From assembly GCF_001281315.1 (NCBI RefSeq), contig NZ_CP012479.1, positions 806,001 through 870,000 on the forward strand: a stretch of DNA of 64,000 nucleotides, read 5' to 3'. Of the stretch, positions 47,721 to 55,480 are shown one piece after another. This DNA is from Arthrobacter sp. ERGS1:01 (GTDB taxonomy: Bacteria > Actinomycetota > Actinomycetes > Actinomycetales > Micrococcaceae). How positions within the stretch are numbered: the first letter of the stretch is position 1; the number at the start of each line of letters is the position of its first letter. The position numbers were made by a program, and so were the translations under genes. The notes below the pieces were generated by a model that was given only the letters and a program-made list of their open reading frames with translations, was not told the origin of the DNA and made no database searches.

Positions 47721-50700
47721 AGGCCCCGCAGCGCCGGGTCGCTCAAGAGCATCAACAATCGTTCGGTGGCTTGCGCCTTGTCCCTGACAAGGCCGGCCAC
47801 CGAACTTTTTGCGTCCGCCAGGGCGTTTGCCCCGTGGAGTTCCGCGGCGGCGTCCTCGTGCCGGCGTCGGAGCAGCACGCCCTCGTCCTGGCGGCTCGCC
47901 AGGACTCCGGACATCGCGAGAAGTTCAAGTCCGACGACGGCGCGCCGGGTCCCGGGCCCGGCCAACTGCGTGTGCCACGCACCGACAGCCAGGGCGCAGG
48001 TGCCCAGGACGGGCCGGTCCACGATGGTCGGCGCCATCCGTACGGTGGTGATGCCGGAGTGGCGCAGCCGTTTGGCGGCCCGTGCCACTCCGGCATCCGC
48101 GGGCGCCCCGGGGCTGAACAACAGCTCGGCACAAATCTGTGCGGCCGCGGCGATCAGTCCCATGGGGCCTTCGTTGAGGCGGCTTTGCGTCGGCTTTCCG
48201 AGGGAACGGTACACCCGCAGCCCCTCGCCGGCGTCGCCCGCGGCGAAGGCCGTTTCGGCAAGGGCGGCGGTTTCCATCATGAGCAGATCGGACTGGAATT
48301 CGGCCACGGGCGGCATGGTCTTGACGGCGTCCAGGGCGGCCCGGGCCTGCGCCACCTGTCCCAGGGTGGCGTGGTTCAGTGCCAGCGTCAGGGTGGCGGT
48401 GCGAACGTCGGGATCGGCGCCCACCATCACGAGGCGGTCGATGGCCCGCTGCGCCCAGAGCAGGGCGGCTTCGGGATGCCCGCTCTGACTGTGCAGCTGC
48501 GCGGCGTTGTCGGCGGCCGAGCCCGCAGCCCAGGTATCCTGCAATTTTTCGGACAGCACGTACGAGCTTTCGGCGAAGCCGATGGCCAGCAGCGGCTCGC
48601 CGCTGTTCTCGGCCCACAGCCCGCTGAACAGCATGGCCAGGGCCGCCACCTCCTCGTCCGGATCCCGGCGCAGCTGCGCCAGCAGCGCCATGACCTTCGG
48701 TTCGTTGCCGGCCACGAGGATCAGCCGGAGCATGACGTCCAGCCGCGGGGAGAGCGCAAGCCCGGAGCGTTGGATCCGGCGCAGGCGGGCGCGGGAGACG
48801 GCGCCCTTGCGGAGGTTGAAGATCATGGTGGTCACACCGATGACGGCCAGCGAGAACACGGCGGCGTCAATTGTGCGCGGCTCGGGCTCGTACTCCGCGG
48901 TGGCGGCAATGATCTGCTCGGCCAGGGTGAAAACCTCCCCATGCATGCCGCGTTGGGACCAGTAGCTGGAGAGCGAACCGAAGATCGCGTACACCGTTCC
49001 TGCGCTCGACGGGCCACCACCCTCCACGGCCATCGCGAGGCGCAGCACGTGGAGCAGGTTTTCCTGTTCGGCCGTGATCATCCGGATCGTCTCCAGCTGC
49101 GTGGGCCCGGCATTGTGCGCCAGCGCCCACAGCGAAAATTCCACCGCCCAGGCCGTCATGGCCCGTTCAACGGCGGCTTCCTCGTCCGCCGCCGCGAGCC
49201 GAAGCGCGGCGAACTCACGCACCGTCTCCAACATCCGGAAACGCACAAACCCCGTGGCGGGATCGTCCTCGGCCAGGACCAGCGACTGGTTGATCAGCGC
49301 CTCCACGGCCGCCTCGACGGCCGCGGCGGACAACGTGCCGCCATCGGCGCCGGGAATGGCCCCGGCCGTGTCCCGTGCAGCGGCGAGGGAGAATCCGCTG
49401 GGGAAACGGGAGAGCCGGCGCATGACGGCCTGCTCGTCGGCGGCCAGCAGGTTCCAGCTCCACTCGATCACGGCCGTCAGCGTGCGGTGCCTGTCCGGCG
49501 CCGACCTGTCGGTGTTCACCAGCAGGTCAAAACGGCTGGCGAGCCGGCGCTCAATCTCCTCAACGCTCATGAGCCGCACCTTTGCGGCGGCCAGTTCCAG
49601 GGCCAGCGGCAAGCCGTCCAGGTGACGGCACAGCCGGCGCACCACGGCGTCGTCAAGATGGACGCTGCCGCGAGCAGCGAGCGCCCTCTCCCGGAAAAGG
49701 GCGACGGCGGCCGGCAGTTCCGCCGATGCCTCGCCGTCGGTGGCCAGCGGCTGGAGCTGGAAAATGCGTTCACCGGCAATGTTCAGCGGGGCCCGGCTGG
49801 TGGTCAGCACGTCAACGACGGCGCAGGCGCCGAGGATCTCGGTGATGACGGCCGCGGCCTGCTCCACGAGGTGCTCGCAATTGTCCATGACGAGCAATGC
49901 GGGCGATTCGGCGAGCCGGTTCAGGGTGCGGGCGCGCAGATCGTGCATCTGCAGGGTGCCCTGGAGGTTCCGGATGGTACGGGCCTCCCGGATGCCTGCG
50001 CCCTCGGCCAGGGCCAGCCACATGTCCTCGGGGGTGCGGATGCCCGCCAACTCCACCACGATGACGGACGCCAGGGAACCCCCGGCTTTCCGGTTTGCCA
50101 GCTCAAGGGCCATGCGCGTCTTGCCCAGACCGCCAACGCCCAGAATGGTAGTGAGCCGGCCGGTGCCCATGAGCGCCTCGACGCCGGCGATGTCGCCCGC
50201 ACGGCCAAGGAGCTCGTTGGGTGCGGCGCGCAGGCCAAAGGAGTACGGCGACGGGTTGCGAGGGGAAGCCGCCGTTGCGTGGGCGGCGACCGGGGATCCG
50301 GCGTCGTCGGTGGCCTTCAACAAGCGGGCGTGGAGCTGGGCCAGGGCGGGGGAGGGATCGGTGCCAAGCTCCCGCCGGAGCCTGCGGCGGAGGGTGTCGA
50401 ATGCCAGCAACGCTGCGTTGGATTGGCCGCCTGCACGCAACGCCTCCAGATACTCCACCTGCAGCGGTTCATCCAGCGGCGTCGCCTCGGCCAGGCGCCC
50501 CAGCAGCTCGGCGGCCGCCGCATGGTCGCCGGTGCCGGCCAGGGCCTGGGCGTGCAAGCGGTTCAGTGCGGTGCGTTGGTGGCCGGCGCGTTGCAGGAAG
50601 TCCGCCAGGGCCGGCGAGTCCGCCGTCCCTGCGGCCGGATCGCCGGCGCTCAGCTCGCCGGCAGTGGCCAGCAGCGCCAGGGCCCGGGCCGGTGTGGACA

Positions 50701-51040
50701 ATTCGGCGCGGGCCTCGTCAAGGAGGGCGTCAACGGCCCAAAAATCGATCTCCGCCGGCTCAATGCCCAGGGCGTAGCCAGTATCCGTGGACATGATCAG
50801 GCCGTGCCACTGGCTCGTGCGGATCCGCGAAATCATGGTGTGCAGGGCGGTGGCGGCGCTGGCTGGCGCATCCAGGCCCCACACCTCCTCGATGAGGGTG
50901 CCGGAGCTGACGGGCCGCCCGTGGGCCAGGGCCAGTGCCAGGATCAAAGCCCTCGCGCGGGGCCCGGGGAGGGCATTGCGTCCGAGCGTCACGCCGCCAA
51001 AAAGGCGCAGGCCGGGCTCGGGTGCACAAACGGAATTCAC
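47717..51040 (-). CDS. SARP/AfsR-like regulator: winged helix, BTAD, NB-ARC-type ATPase, TPR-like
   Basis: A 1107-residue STAND-type regulator. Residues 1-95: OmpR-like winged helix (LRLFGGVTLGRNALPGPRAR, SGTLIEEVWGLDAPASAATA, TDTGYALGI). About 100-245: bacterial transcriptional activation domain (EIDFWAVDALLDEARAEL, DEPLQVEYLEALRAGGQSNA, LRRRLRRELGTDPSPALAQL). About 275-650: NTPase with P-loop ILGVGGLGKTRMALELANR (300-308) and Walker B ALLVMDNCEH. The remaining about 450 residues are helical TPR-like repeats. GTG at 51040 overlaps the EamA stop (GTGA), which fixes the start. Likely targets: the convergent DrrAB-type genes (GTAAG repeats) or its own operon. Confidence 0.9.
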   Translation of the reverse strand: MNSVCAPEPGLRLFGGVTLGRNALPGPRARALILALALAHGRPVSSGTLIEEVWGLDAPASAATALHTMISRIRTSQWHGLIMSTDTGYALGIEPAEIDFWAVDALLDEARAELSTPARALALLATAGELSAGDPAAGTADSPALADFLQRAGHQRTALNRLHAQALAGTGDHAAAAELLGRLAEATPLDEPLQVEYLEALRAGGQSNAALLAFDTLRRRLRRELGTDPSPALAQLHARLLKATDDAGSPVAAHATAASPRNPSPYSFGLRAAPNELLGRAGDIAGVEALMGTGRLTTILGVGGLGKTRMALELANRKAGGSLASVIVVELAGIRTPEDMWLALAEGAGIREARTIRNLQGTLQMHDLRARTLNRLAESPALLVMDNCEHLVEQAAAVITEILGACAVVDVLTTSRAPLNIAGERIFQLQPLATDGEASAELPAAVALFRERALAARGSVHLDDAVVRRLCRHLDGLPLALELAAAKVRLMSVEEIERRLASRFDLLVNTDRSAPDRHRTLTAVIEWSWNLLAADEQAVMRRLSRFPSGFSLAAARDTAGAIPGADGGTLSAAAVEAAVEALINQSLVLAEDDPATGFVRFRMLETVREFAALRLAAADEEAAVERAMTAWAVEFSLWALAHNAGPTQLETIRMITAEQENLLHVLRLAMAVEGGGPSSAGTVYAIFGSLSSYWSQRGMHGEVFTLAEQIIAATAEYEPEPRTIDAAVFSLAVIGVTTMIFNLRKGAVSRARLRRIQRSGLALSPRLDVMLRLILVAGNEPKVMALLAQLRRDPDEEVAALAMLFSGLWAENSGEPLLAIGFAESSYVLSEKLQDTWAAGSAADNAAQLHSQSGHPEAALLWAQRAIDRLVMVGADPDVRTATLTLALNHATLGQVAQARAALDAVKTMPPVAEFQSDLLMMETAALAETAFAAGDAGEGLRVYRSLGKPTQSRLNEGPMGLIAAAAQICAELLFSPGAPADAGVARAAKRLRHSGITTVRMAPTIVDRPVLGTCALAVGAWHTQLAGPGTRRAVVGLELLAMSGVLASRQDEGVLLRRRHEDAAAELHGANALADAKSSVAGLVRDKAQATERLLMLLSDPALRGL

Positions 51041-51939
51041 TCCATTGATGCTACCCGCCGGCGGGCCCGGAACCGGTCGCCTTGGCTGATCAGGACCACG
51101 CCGGCAACCACCACGCAACCGCCGGCCAATTCGCTGATGACGGGAATCTCGCCGAGCCAGAAAAAGGAGATCAACACGGCCACGGGAGGAACCAGGTAGA
51201 GCAGGGACGTCGACGCGGAGACGCTCAGCCGGCCCACGGTAAAGCCCCACAGCACAAACCCCAGAGCCGACGGGAACAAGCCAAGGTAGATGGCCGCAAG
51301 CCAGGCCGGAGCGTCGGCCGCAAAAACCGTGTCCACCCCAAACGGGACAAACGGCAACGTCATGACGGTGCCGAAGACCATGCCGTACGTGGCCACCTCC
51401 ATGCCGGTGTACTTGCGCAGCAGCGGCTTGGTCAGCGGATGGTAGATGCCCTGGACCACCATGGCCGCCACGACGATCCAGACGGCGGCGCTCATGCTCA
51501 GCCCGCTCCTGGCCAGGCAGACAAGTGCGACGCCGGCAACGGCCAGGACGCTGCCGGCCACCTTGGCCCTCGTGAGGCGTTCCTTGAAGAAGTAGGCGGC
51601 GATGCCGGCGCTGACCAGCGGGGCCGACGCCACGATGATGCTCGACGTTCCGGCCGGCACATACAGTTCACCCCAGTTCAGGAGCAGCTGGTAGGCCGTC
51701 ATGCCAAAGAACGCGCAGACAAGGATGAGCGGGAGGTCGCGGGCTTGCGGGAGCCGGACCTTCATCAGGGGAGCCAGCGCCAGCAAGGCAAGCGCGGCAA
51801 CCACCAGGCGCACAAAGGACAAGCCGATGACGCCCAGTTCGGGGGAGGCGACCCGGATGGCCGGGAAGGCGCTGGCCCAGAGTGCCACGACGGCCAATCC
51901 GCTGAGCAGGGGTGCCGCGGAACCGGTGTTTGTTGCCAC
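51037..51939 (-). CDS. EamA/DMT-family transporter
   Basis: A 300-residue ten-helix drug/metabolite transporter with two EamA halves: LVVALWASAFPAIRVASPEL at the start, GELYVPAGTSSIIVASAPLV in the first half, and SVSASTSLLYLVPPVAVLIS with FFWLGEIPVISELAGG in the second. GTG at 51939 with AAGGAG 5 nt upstream. It overlaps the SARP-like regulator by 4 bp and is divergent from the HxlR regulator across a palindrome, so HxlR probably controls both. Substrate unknown. Confidence 0.9.
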   Translation of the reverse strand: MATNTGSAAPLLSGLAVVALWASAFPAIRVASPELGVIGLSFVRLVVAALALLALAPLMKVRLPQARDLPLILVCAFFGMTAYQLLLNWGELYVPAGTSSIIVASAPLVSAGIAAYFFKERLTRAKVAGSVLAVAGVALVCLARSGLSMSAAVWIVVAAMVVQGIYHPLTKPLLRKYTGMEVATYGMVFGTVMTLPFVPFGVDTVFAADAPAWLAAIYLGLFPSALGFVLWGFTVGRLSVSASTSLLYLVPPVAVLISFFWLGEIPVISELAGGCVVVAGVVLISQGDRFRARRRVASME

Positions 51940-51961
51940 GGGAACTCCTTCAACGTCGAAT

Positions 51962-51980
51962 AGCTATCTTGAAGATAGTA
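51962..51980. promoter_or_regulatory. Palindromic operator candidate for HxlR regulator
   Basis: CTATCTT (51964-51970), G, AAGATAG (51972-51978) is a perfect 7-bp dyad in the 87-bp gap between the divergent EamA and HxlR genes. It resembles the ACTAT/ATAGT dyads bound by HxlR-family repressors such as YodB. Confidence 0.65.
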
Positions 51981-52026
51981 ACATTGTGGGTGAACGGTCA
52001 GCAGGAATCGACGCGAAGGGACCAGC

Positions 52027-52518
52027 GTGGCACTGAGATCGGACTGGACGGGACTGGCCTGCCCCATTGCGCGCAGCCTTGATGTGCTGGGGGACCCGTG
52101 GGTCGTGTTGATCCTGCGCGAGGTGTTCGCGGGCAACCGGCGCTTTGAACCGTTGAAGCAGGAGCTGGGGATCGCCGACACGGTGCTCAGCACCCGCCTG
52201 GCTGCCCTGGTGGAGCACGGACTGCTCACCAAGAGGCCCTATGCCGGCACGGCCCGCCCGCGCATGGAGTATGTGATGACGGAGAAGGGGCTGGACACCC
52301 TGCCCGTGCTCCACGCCCTGGGAGTGTGGGGCCGCAACCACACGGCGCCGCCTGTGGAGGGGCCCACCCTGCGCATTTACTGCCTGGTGTGCGGCAACGA
52401 ATCGGTGCAGGCCGACTGGTGCGTGGACTGTGCCCGCCCGCTCACGGCGCGGACCACGGGTTGGCGCCGGTCGCGTGCCCCGGAAACCCTGCTTGAGCTG
52501 GGCGAGCTGGCACGCTAG
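52027..52518 (+). CDS. HxlR-family transcriptional regulator with C-terminal CxxC pairs
   Basis: A 163-residue MarR/HxlR-type regulator. CPIARSLDVLGDPWVVLILR with its N-terminal Cys, then RRFEPLKQELGIADTVLSTR and LVEHGLLTKRPYAGTARPRM, is the winged helix. Unusually, the C-terminus has YCLVCGNESVQADWCVDCAR, two CxxC pairs that look like a zinc ribbon. HxlR proteins often sense electrophiles or thiol stress through Cys. GTG at 52027 with GAAGGG upstream. Divergent from the EamA transporter. Confidence 0.9.
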   Translation: MALRSDWTGLACPIARSLDVLGDPWVVLILREVFAGNRRFEPLKQELGIADTVLSTRLAALVEHGLLTKRPYAGTARPRMEYVMTEKGLDTLPVLHALGVWGRNHTAPPVEGPTLRIYCLVCGNESVQADWCVDCARPLTARTTGWRRSRAPETLLELGELAR

Positions 52519-52546
52519 GGAAGGCGCCCGGGGCGGCACATCGGAA

Positions 52547-53422
52547 CTATTTCTCGCCGGCCACACGCCAAAAGTGCAAGGTGGCGTAGGAACGCCAGGG
52601 CCGCAGCGGTTCGGCCATCCTGGCCAGCTCCGGGGCCTTGATGGTGCGCGCCTCGGCCGGTGAATCGCCGCGCAGCTTTCCATAGCCGTTGCGGACGGCG
52701 GCGTCGGTGGGCAGGAACACGTCCGGGCTGCCCAGGACGCGCATGCACACGTACCCCACGGTCCACGGGCCGATCCCCGGCAGCGGCAGCAGTTTCGCGG
52801 CCAACGATTCCGGGGTGTCCGCCCGGCCCACCTCCAGGGTGCCGGCGGCGAGCAGCCCGGCTACGGCCAGGATGGAATCGGTGCGCCGTTGCGGTCCGCG
52901 CAGGATCCCGCGCCCGCCGTCGGCGATCTGGGCGGGCGACGGGAACAGTGTGGTGAGGGAGCCGTGGGGCAGCCGGCTGGGGGTGCTCAGCGCCGTCAGC
53001 TGGTTCAGCGCGGTCCGGGCCGCGGCAACGGTGATTTGCTGGCCGATCATGGCCCGGATGAGGATCTCGTGCGCGTCCACGCAACCGGGCAGTCGGATCC
53101 CCGGCAATTCGCCCACCCGGCGGGCCAAGACAGGGTTGGCGGACAGGGCTGCGTCGATGATGGACGGGTCGTGGTCGAGGTTGAACAACTGCCGAACCCG
53201 GGCCACCAGTGCAGGGGCGTCGGCGGGGTCCTCGACGTCGAAGTCGAGTTGCAGCGTTGCGCCGTCCCACACCAGGTGGAACCAGCCGTGCCCGCCGGGC
53301 AGCGCCAGCGTCCGCGCATAGCCGGCGGAATCGGCCTCCTCCACTCCCGCCACGGCACGGGCGGCCAGGAAATCAAAGATTCCGGGTTCAAAAGGGGGCG
53401 TGAAGTCCAGGGTGATCGCCAT
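52547..53422 (-). CDS. AlkA-like DNA-3-methyladenine glycosylase II (HhH-GPD)
   Basis: A 291-residue base-excision glycosylase. Residues about 1-100 form the AlkA N-terminal domain (ITLDFTPPFEPGIFDFLAAR). The HhH-GPD core follows: HEILIRAMIGQQITVAAART, then LPLPGIGPWTVGYVCMRVLG with the hairpin, and SPDVFLPTDAAVRNGYG with the catalytic Asp. Removes alkylated purines from DNA. ATG at 53422 with GGAGG 8 nt upstream. No Ada-type domain is fused. Divergent from the unrelated Mpg-type glycosylase 58 bp away. Confidence 0.9.
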   Translation of the reverse strand: MAITLDFTPPFEPGIFDFLAARAVAGVEEADSAGYARTLALPGGHGWFHLVWDGATLQLDFDVEDPADAPALVARVRQLFNLDHDPSIIDAALSANPVLARRVGELPGIRLPGCVDAHEILIRAMIGQQITVAAARTALNQLTALSTPSRLPHGSLTTLFPSPAQIADGGRGILRGPQRRTDSILAVAGLLAAGTLEVGRADTPESLAAKLLPLPGIGPWTVGYVCMRVLGSPDVFLPTDAAVRNGYGKLRGDSPAEARTIKAPELARMAEPLRPWRSYATLHFWRVAGEK

Positions 53423-53480
53423 GAAAACATCCTCCCATGCCCCCAGCAAGGGTATTGCCCGGCCCTGCTAGCGTGGTGTC

Positions 53481-54146
53481 ATGGGCCGCCAGATGGACAT
53501 CCTGGAACTCTTGCAGCGCCCGGCCACCGAGGTCGCGCCGTACCTGTTGGGCGCGCTGGTGCGCCATGAGGGCGACGAGGGGGCCGTCGTCGTCCGCCTG
53601 AGCGAGGTGGAGGCCTACCTGGGCCCGGCGGATTCGCCGGATCCGGACCCCGGCGCCCACAGCTACCGCGGCAAGACCAACCGCAACGCGGTCCTGTTTG
53701 GCCCGCCCGGGCACCTGTATGTGTATTTCACCTACGGCATGCACTATTGCGCCAACCTTGTCTGCCGGCCGGAGGGGACGCCCTCGGGGTGCTTGATGCG
53801 CGCCGGCGAGATCGTGGAAGGCCTGGAGCTGGCACGCTCCCGCCGGCCCACCGCCCGGCGCGACGCCGAACTTGCCCAGGGCCCGGCAAGGCTCGCCAAG
53901 GCCATGGGGCTGGGACGGGAGCACAACGGCATTCCGGCGCTGCGCGGCGAGGTCACCGTGACGCTTCCGGACCGGCTGGAACCGTCTGTCATGACGGGCC
54001 CGCGGGTGGGCATCAGCGGACCGGGTGGCACCGAGCAGTACCCGTGGCGGTTTTGGATTGCCGGGGACCCCACGGTCTCCAGGTTCAAGCCGGGAGTGCT
54101 GCGTTCTGCGCGTCGGCCCGCACCAGCTGCTCCGAAAGCTCAATGA
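53481..54146 (+). CDS. DNA-3-methyladenine glycosylase, Mpg/AAG family
   Basis: A 221-residue AAG-type glycosylase. VVRLSEVEAYLGPADSPDPD carries the catalytic Glu, followed by GAHSYRGKTNRNAVLFGPPG and VYFTYGMHYCANLVCRPEG, then LARSRRPTARRDAELAQGPA (acid/base blocks) and PRVGISGPGGTEQYPWRFWI. ATG at 53481 lies 6 nt after TAGCGT (53469-53474), indicating leaderless transcription. Overlaps the convergent GNAT gene by 62 bp at its 3' end. Confidence 0.93.
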   Translation: MGRQMDILELLQRPATEVAPYLLGALVRHEGDEGAVVVRLSEVEAYLGPADSPDPDPGAHSYRGKTNRNAVLFGPPGHLYVYFTYGMHYCANLVCRPEGTPSGCLMRAGEIVEGLELARSRRPTARRDAELAQGPARLAKAMGLGREHNGIPALRGEVTVTLPDRLEPSVMTGPRVGISGPGGTEQYPWRFWIAGDPTVSRFKPGVLRSARRPAPAAPKAQ

Positions 54147-54744
54147 GCTCGGTCACCTCCGGCAGCAGGTCCGCCGGGGTGAGCCGATGCACCAGTCCGG
54201 AACGGGCCGAGGGCCATTCGTGCTCCAGGATGGAGTACACGCCGGTGTCCACGCGGGAGCCGTCGTGGCCGCGCCGGTAACCGCGCAGCACACCCTCCAG
54301 ACTCGCGCCGAGCTTGACGATCGCGGCGGCACTGCGCGTGTTGCGCACATCGCAGCGCAACGTCACCCGGTGCACCATGAGCTCCTCGAAGGCGAAGCCC
54401 AGCAGGGCAAGCTTTGACGCGGCGTTGACGTTCCGGCCCCAGTAGTTCCGGCCAAAGAAGGTCATCCCCAGCTCAACCCGTGACTGGTCCGGGACATAGT
54501 CGTACAGGCTCGTGGTCCCGGCGACGGTGCCGGTCTCCTCGTCGATCACGGCAAAGGCAATGACGGCCGGGTCGACGATCCGGGCGGCAAACAACCGCTC
54601 CAGGGCGCGTTTGGACGTGGGGCGTTCCGAGGCCATGCCGGCCCACATGTCTACATCGATGTAGGTGAACAAATCTGCCGCGTGACGACGCCGTAGCGGC
54701 ACAAGCCGGACACCATGCCCGGGAAGTGAAATGTTGTGTTGCAC
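54085..54744 (-). CDS. GNAT-family N-acetyltransferase (RimJ-like)
   Basis: A 219-residue acetyltransferase. VRLVPLRRRHAADLFTYID, then VELGMTFFGRNYWGRNVNAA (acetyl-CoA loop region) and LMVHRVTLRCDVRNTRSAAA with IVKLGASLEGVLRGYRRGHD are the RimJ/L-type motifs. Usually acetylates protein N-termini or small amines. The last 50 residues are an extra helical tail. GTG at 54744 follows TATATA by 6 nt, so leaderless. The 3' end overlaps mpg. Confidence 0.88.
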   Translation of the reverse strand: MQHNISLPGHGVRLVPLRRRHAADLFTYIDVDMWAGMASERPTSKRALERLFAARIVDPAVIAFAVIDEETGTVAGTTSLYDYVPDQSRVELGMTFFGRNYWGRNVNAASKLALLGFAFEELMVHRVTLRCDVRNTRSAAAIVKLGASLEGVLRGYRRGHDGSRVDTGVYSILEHEWPSARSGLVHRLTPADLLPEVTELIELSEQLVRADAQNAALPA

Positions 54745-54811
54745 GGAGAATATATAAGCACCTTTTTACCCATCGCAAAACCCCGTCCAAAGGTGCCTGT
54801 AGCGTTGTAGG

Positions 54812-55396
54812 GTGAACGAGACATTTCAAGCCCCCGCCAGCCCCTCCCAGCCCCAGCCCGCAAGCCCCGAAAATCCTGATGTTTCCGCGGTTGTTGAACG
54901 GTTGTGCGCCACCATTGAGGACTACCCGTCGAAGGGAATTGTTTTCAAAGATTTAACCCCCGTTTTTGCCGACGGAGCGGCCCTGCGCCAGGTGGTCGAT
55001 GCCCTGGTGGCACCGTTCGCCGGAAAGTTCGACGCCGTGGCCGGCGTTGAAGCCCGCGGCTTCCTCCTGGCGGCCGCCGCGGCCTATGCCACGGGCACCG
55101 GCGTCATCACGGTCCGCAAGGCCGGAAAACTGCCCCGCGCCGTGTTCTCGGAGAGCTATGCGCTGGAGTACGGCGAAGCCACCTTGGAGCTCCACCAGGG
55201 TGACGTCCCGGCCGGCACCCGCGTGCTGATCCTCGACGACGTCCTGGCCACCGGCGGCACGCTCGGCGCCGCCGCGGCACTGTTGGAGCGCACCGGCGCC
55301 GTCGTCGCCGGGATCGGCGTGGTCCTGGAAATCGATGCACTGCCCGGACGGAACAATCTTCCCGGCCACGAGGTTGTATCCCTGTTGCACGTGTAG
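54812..55396 (+). CDS. apt: Adenine phosphoribosyltransferase
   Basis: A 194-residue purine salvage enzyme making AMP from adenine and PRPP. IEDYPSKGIVFKDLTPVFAD, VAGVEARGFLLAAAAAYATG, the PRPP loop VLILDDVLATGGTLGAAAAL and ALEYGEATLELHQGDV are present. An N-terminal Pro/Ser/Gln-rich segment of about 25 residues precedes the conserved part. GTG at 54812 lies 6 nt after TAGCGT (54800-54805), the same -10 and spacing as mpg, so likely leaderless. Confidence 0.95.
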   Translation: MNETFQAPASPSQPQPASPENPDVSAVVERLCATIEDYPSKGIVFKDLTPVFADGAALRQVVDALVAPFAGKFDAVAGVEARGFLLAAAAAYATGTGVITVRKAGKLPRAVFSESYALEYGEATLELHQGDVPAGTRVLILDDVLATGGTLGAAAALLERTGAVVAGIGVVLEIDALPGRNNLPGHEVVSLLHV

Positions 55397-55480
55397 TGAC
55401 GGCGGCGGTCGCGGCCGGAACCGCCCGTCGGATGCGCGGGTATAGAATAGACGGTCCGCCTTTTGTACAAGGAGCCTTGC

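Noticed and set aside
46856..51199. Very long open frame on the + strand across the ABC permease and opposite the SARP-like gene
   Set aside because: It has no family motif, is Gly/Arg/Gln-rich as expected of GC-driven shadow frames, and overlaps well-supported genes on both strands.
55397..55480. Rifamycin-associated element upstream of the HelD-like gene
   Set aside because: No palindrome of the expected GGGGCTTGC/GCAAGCCCC type is present.
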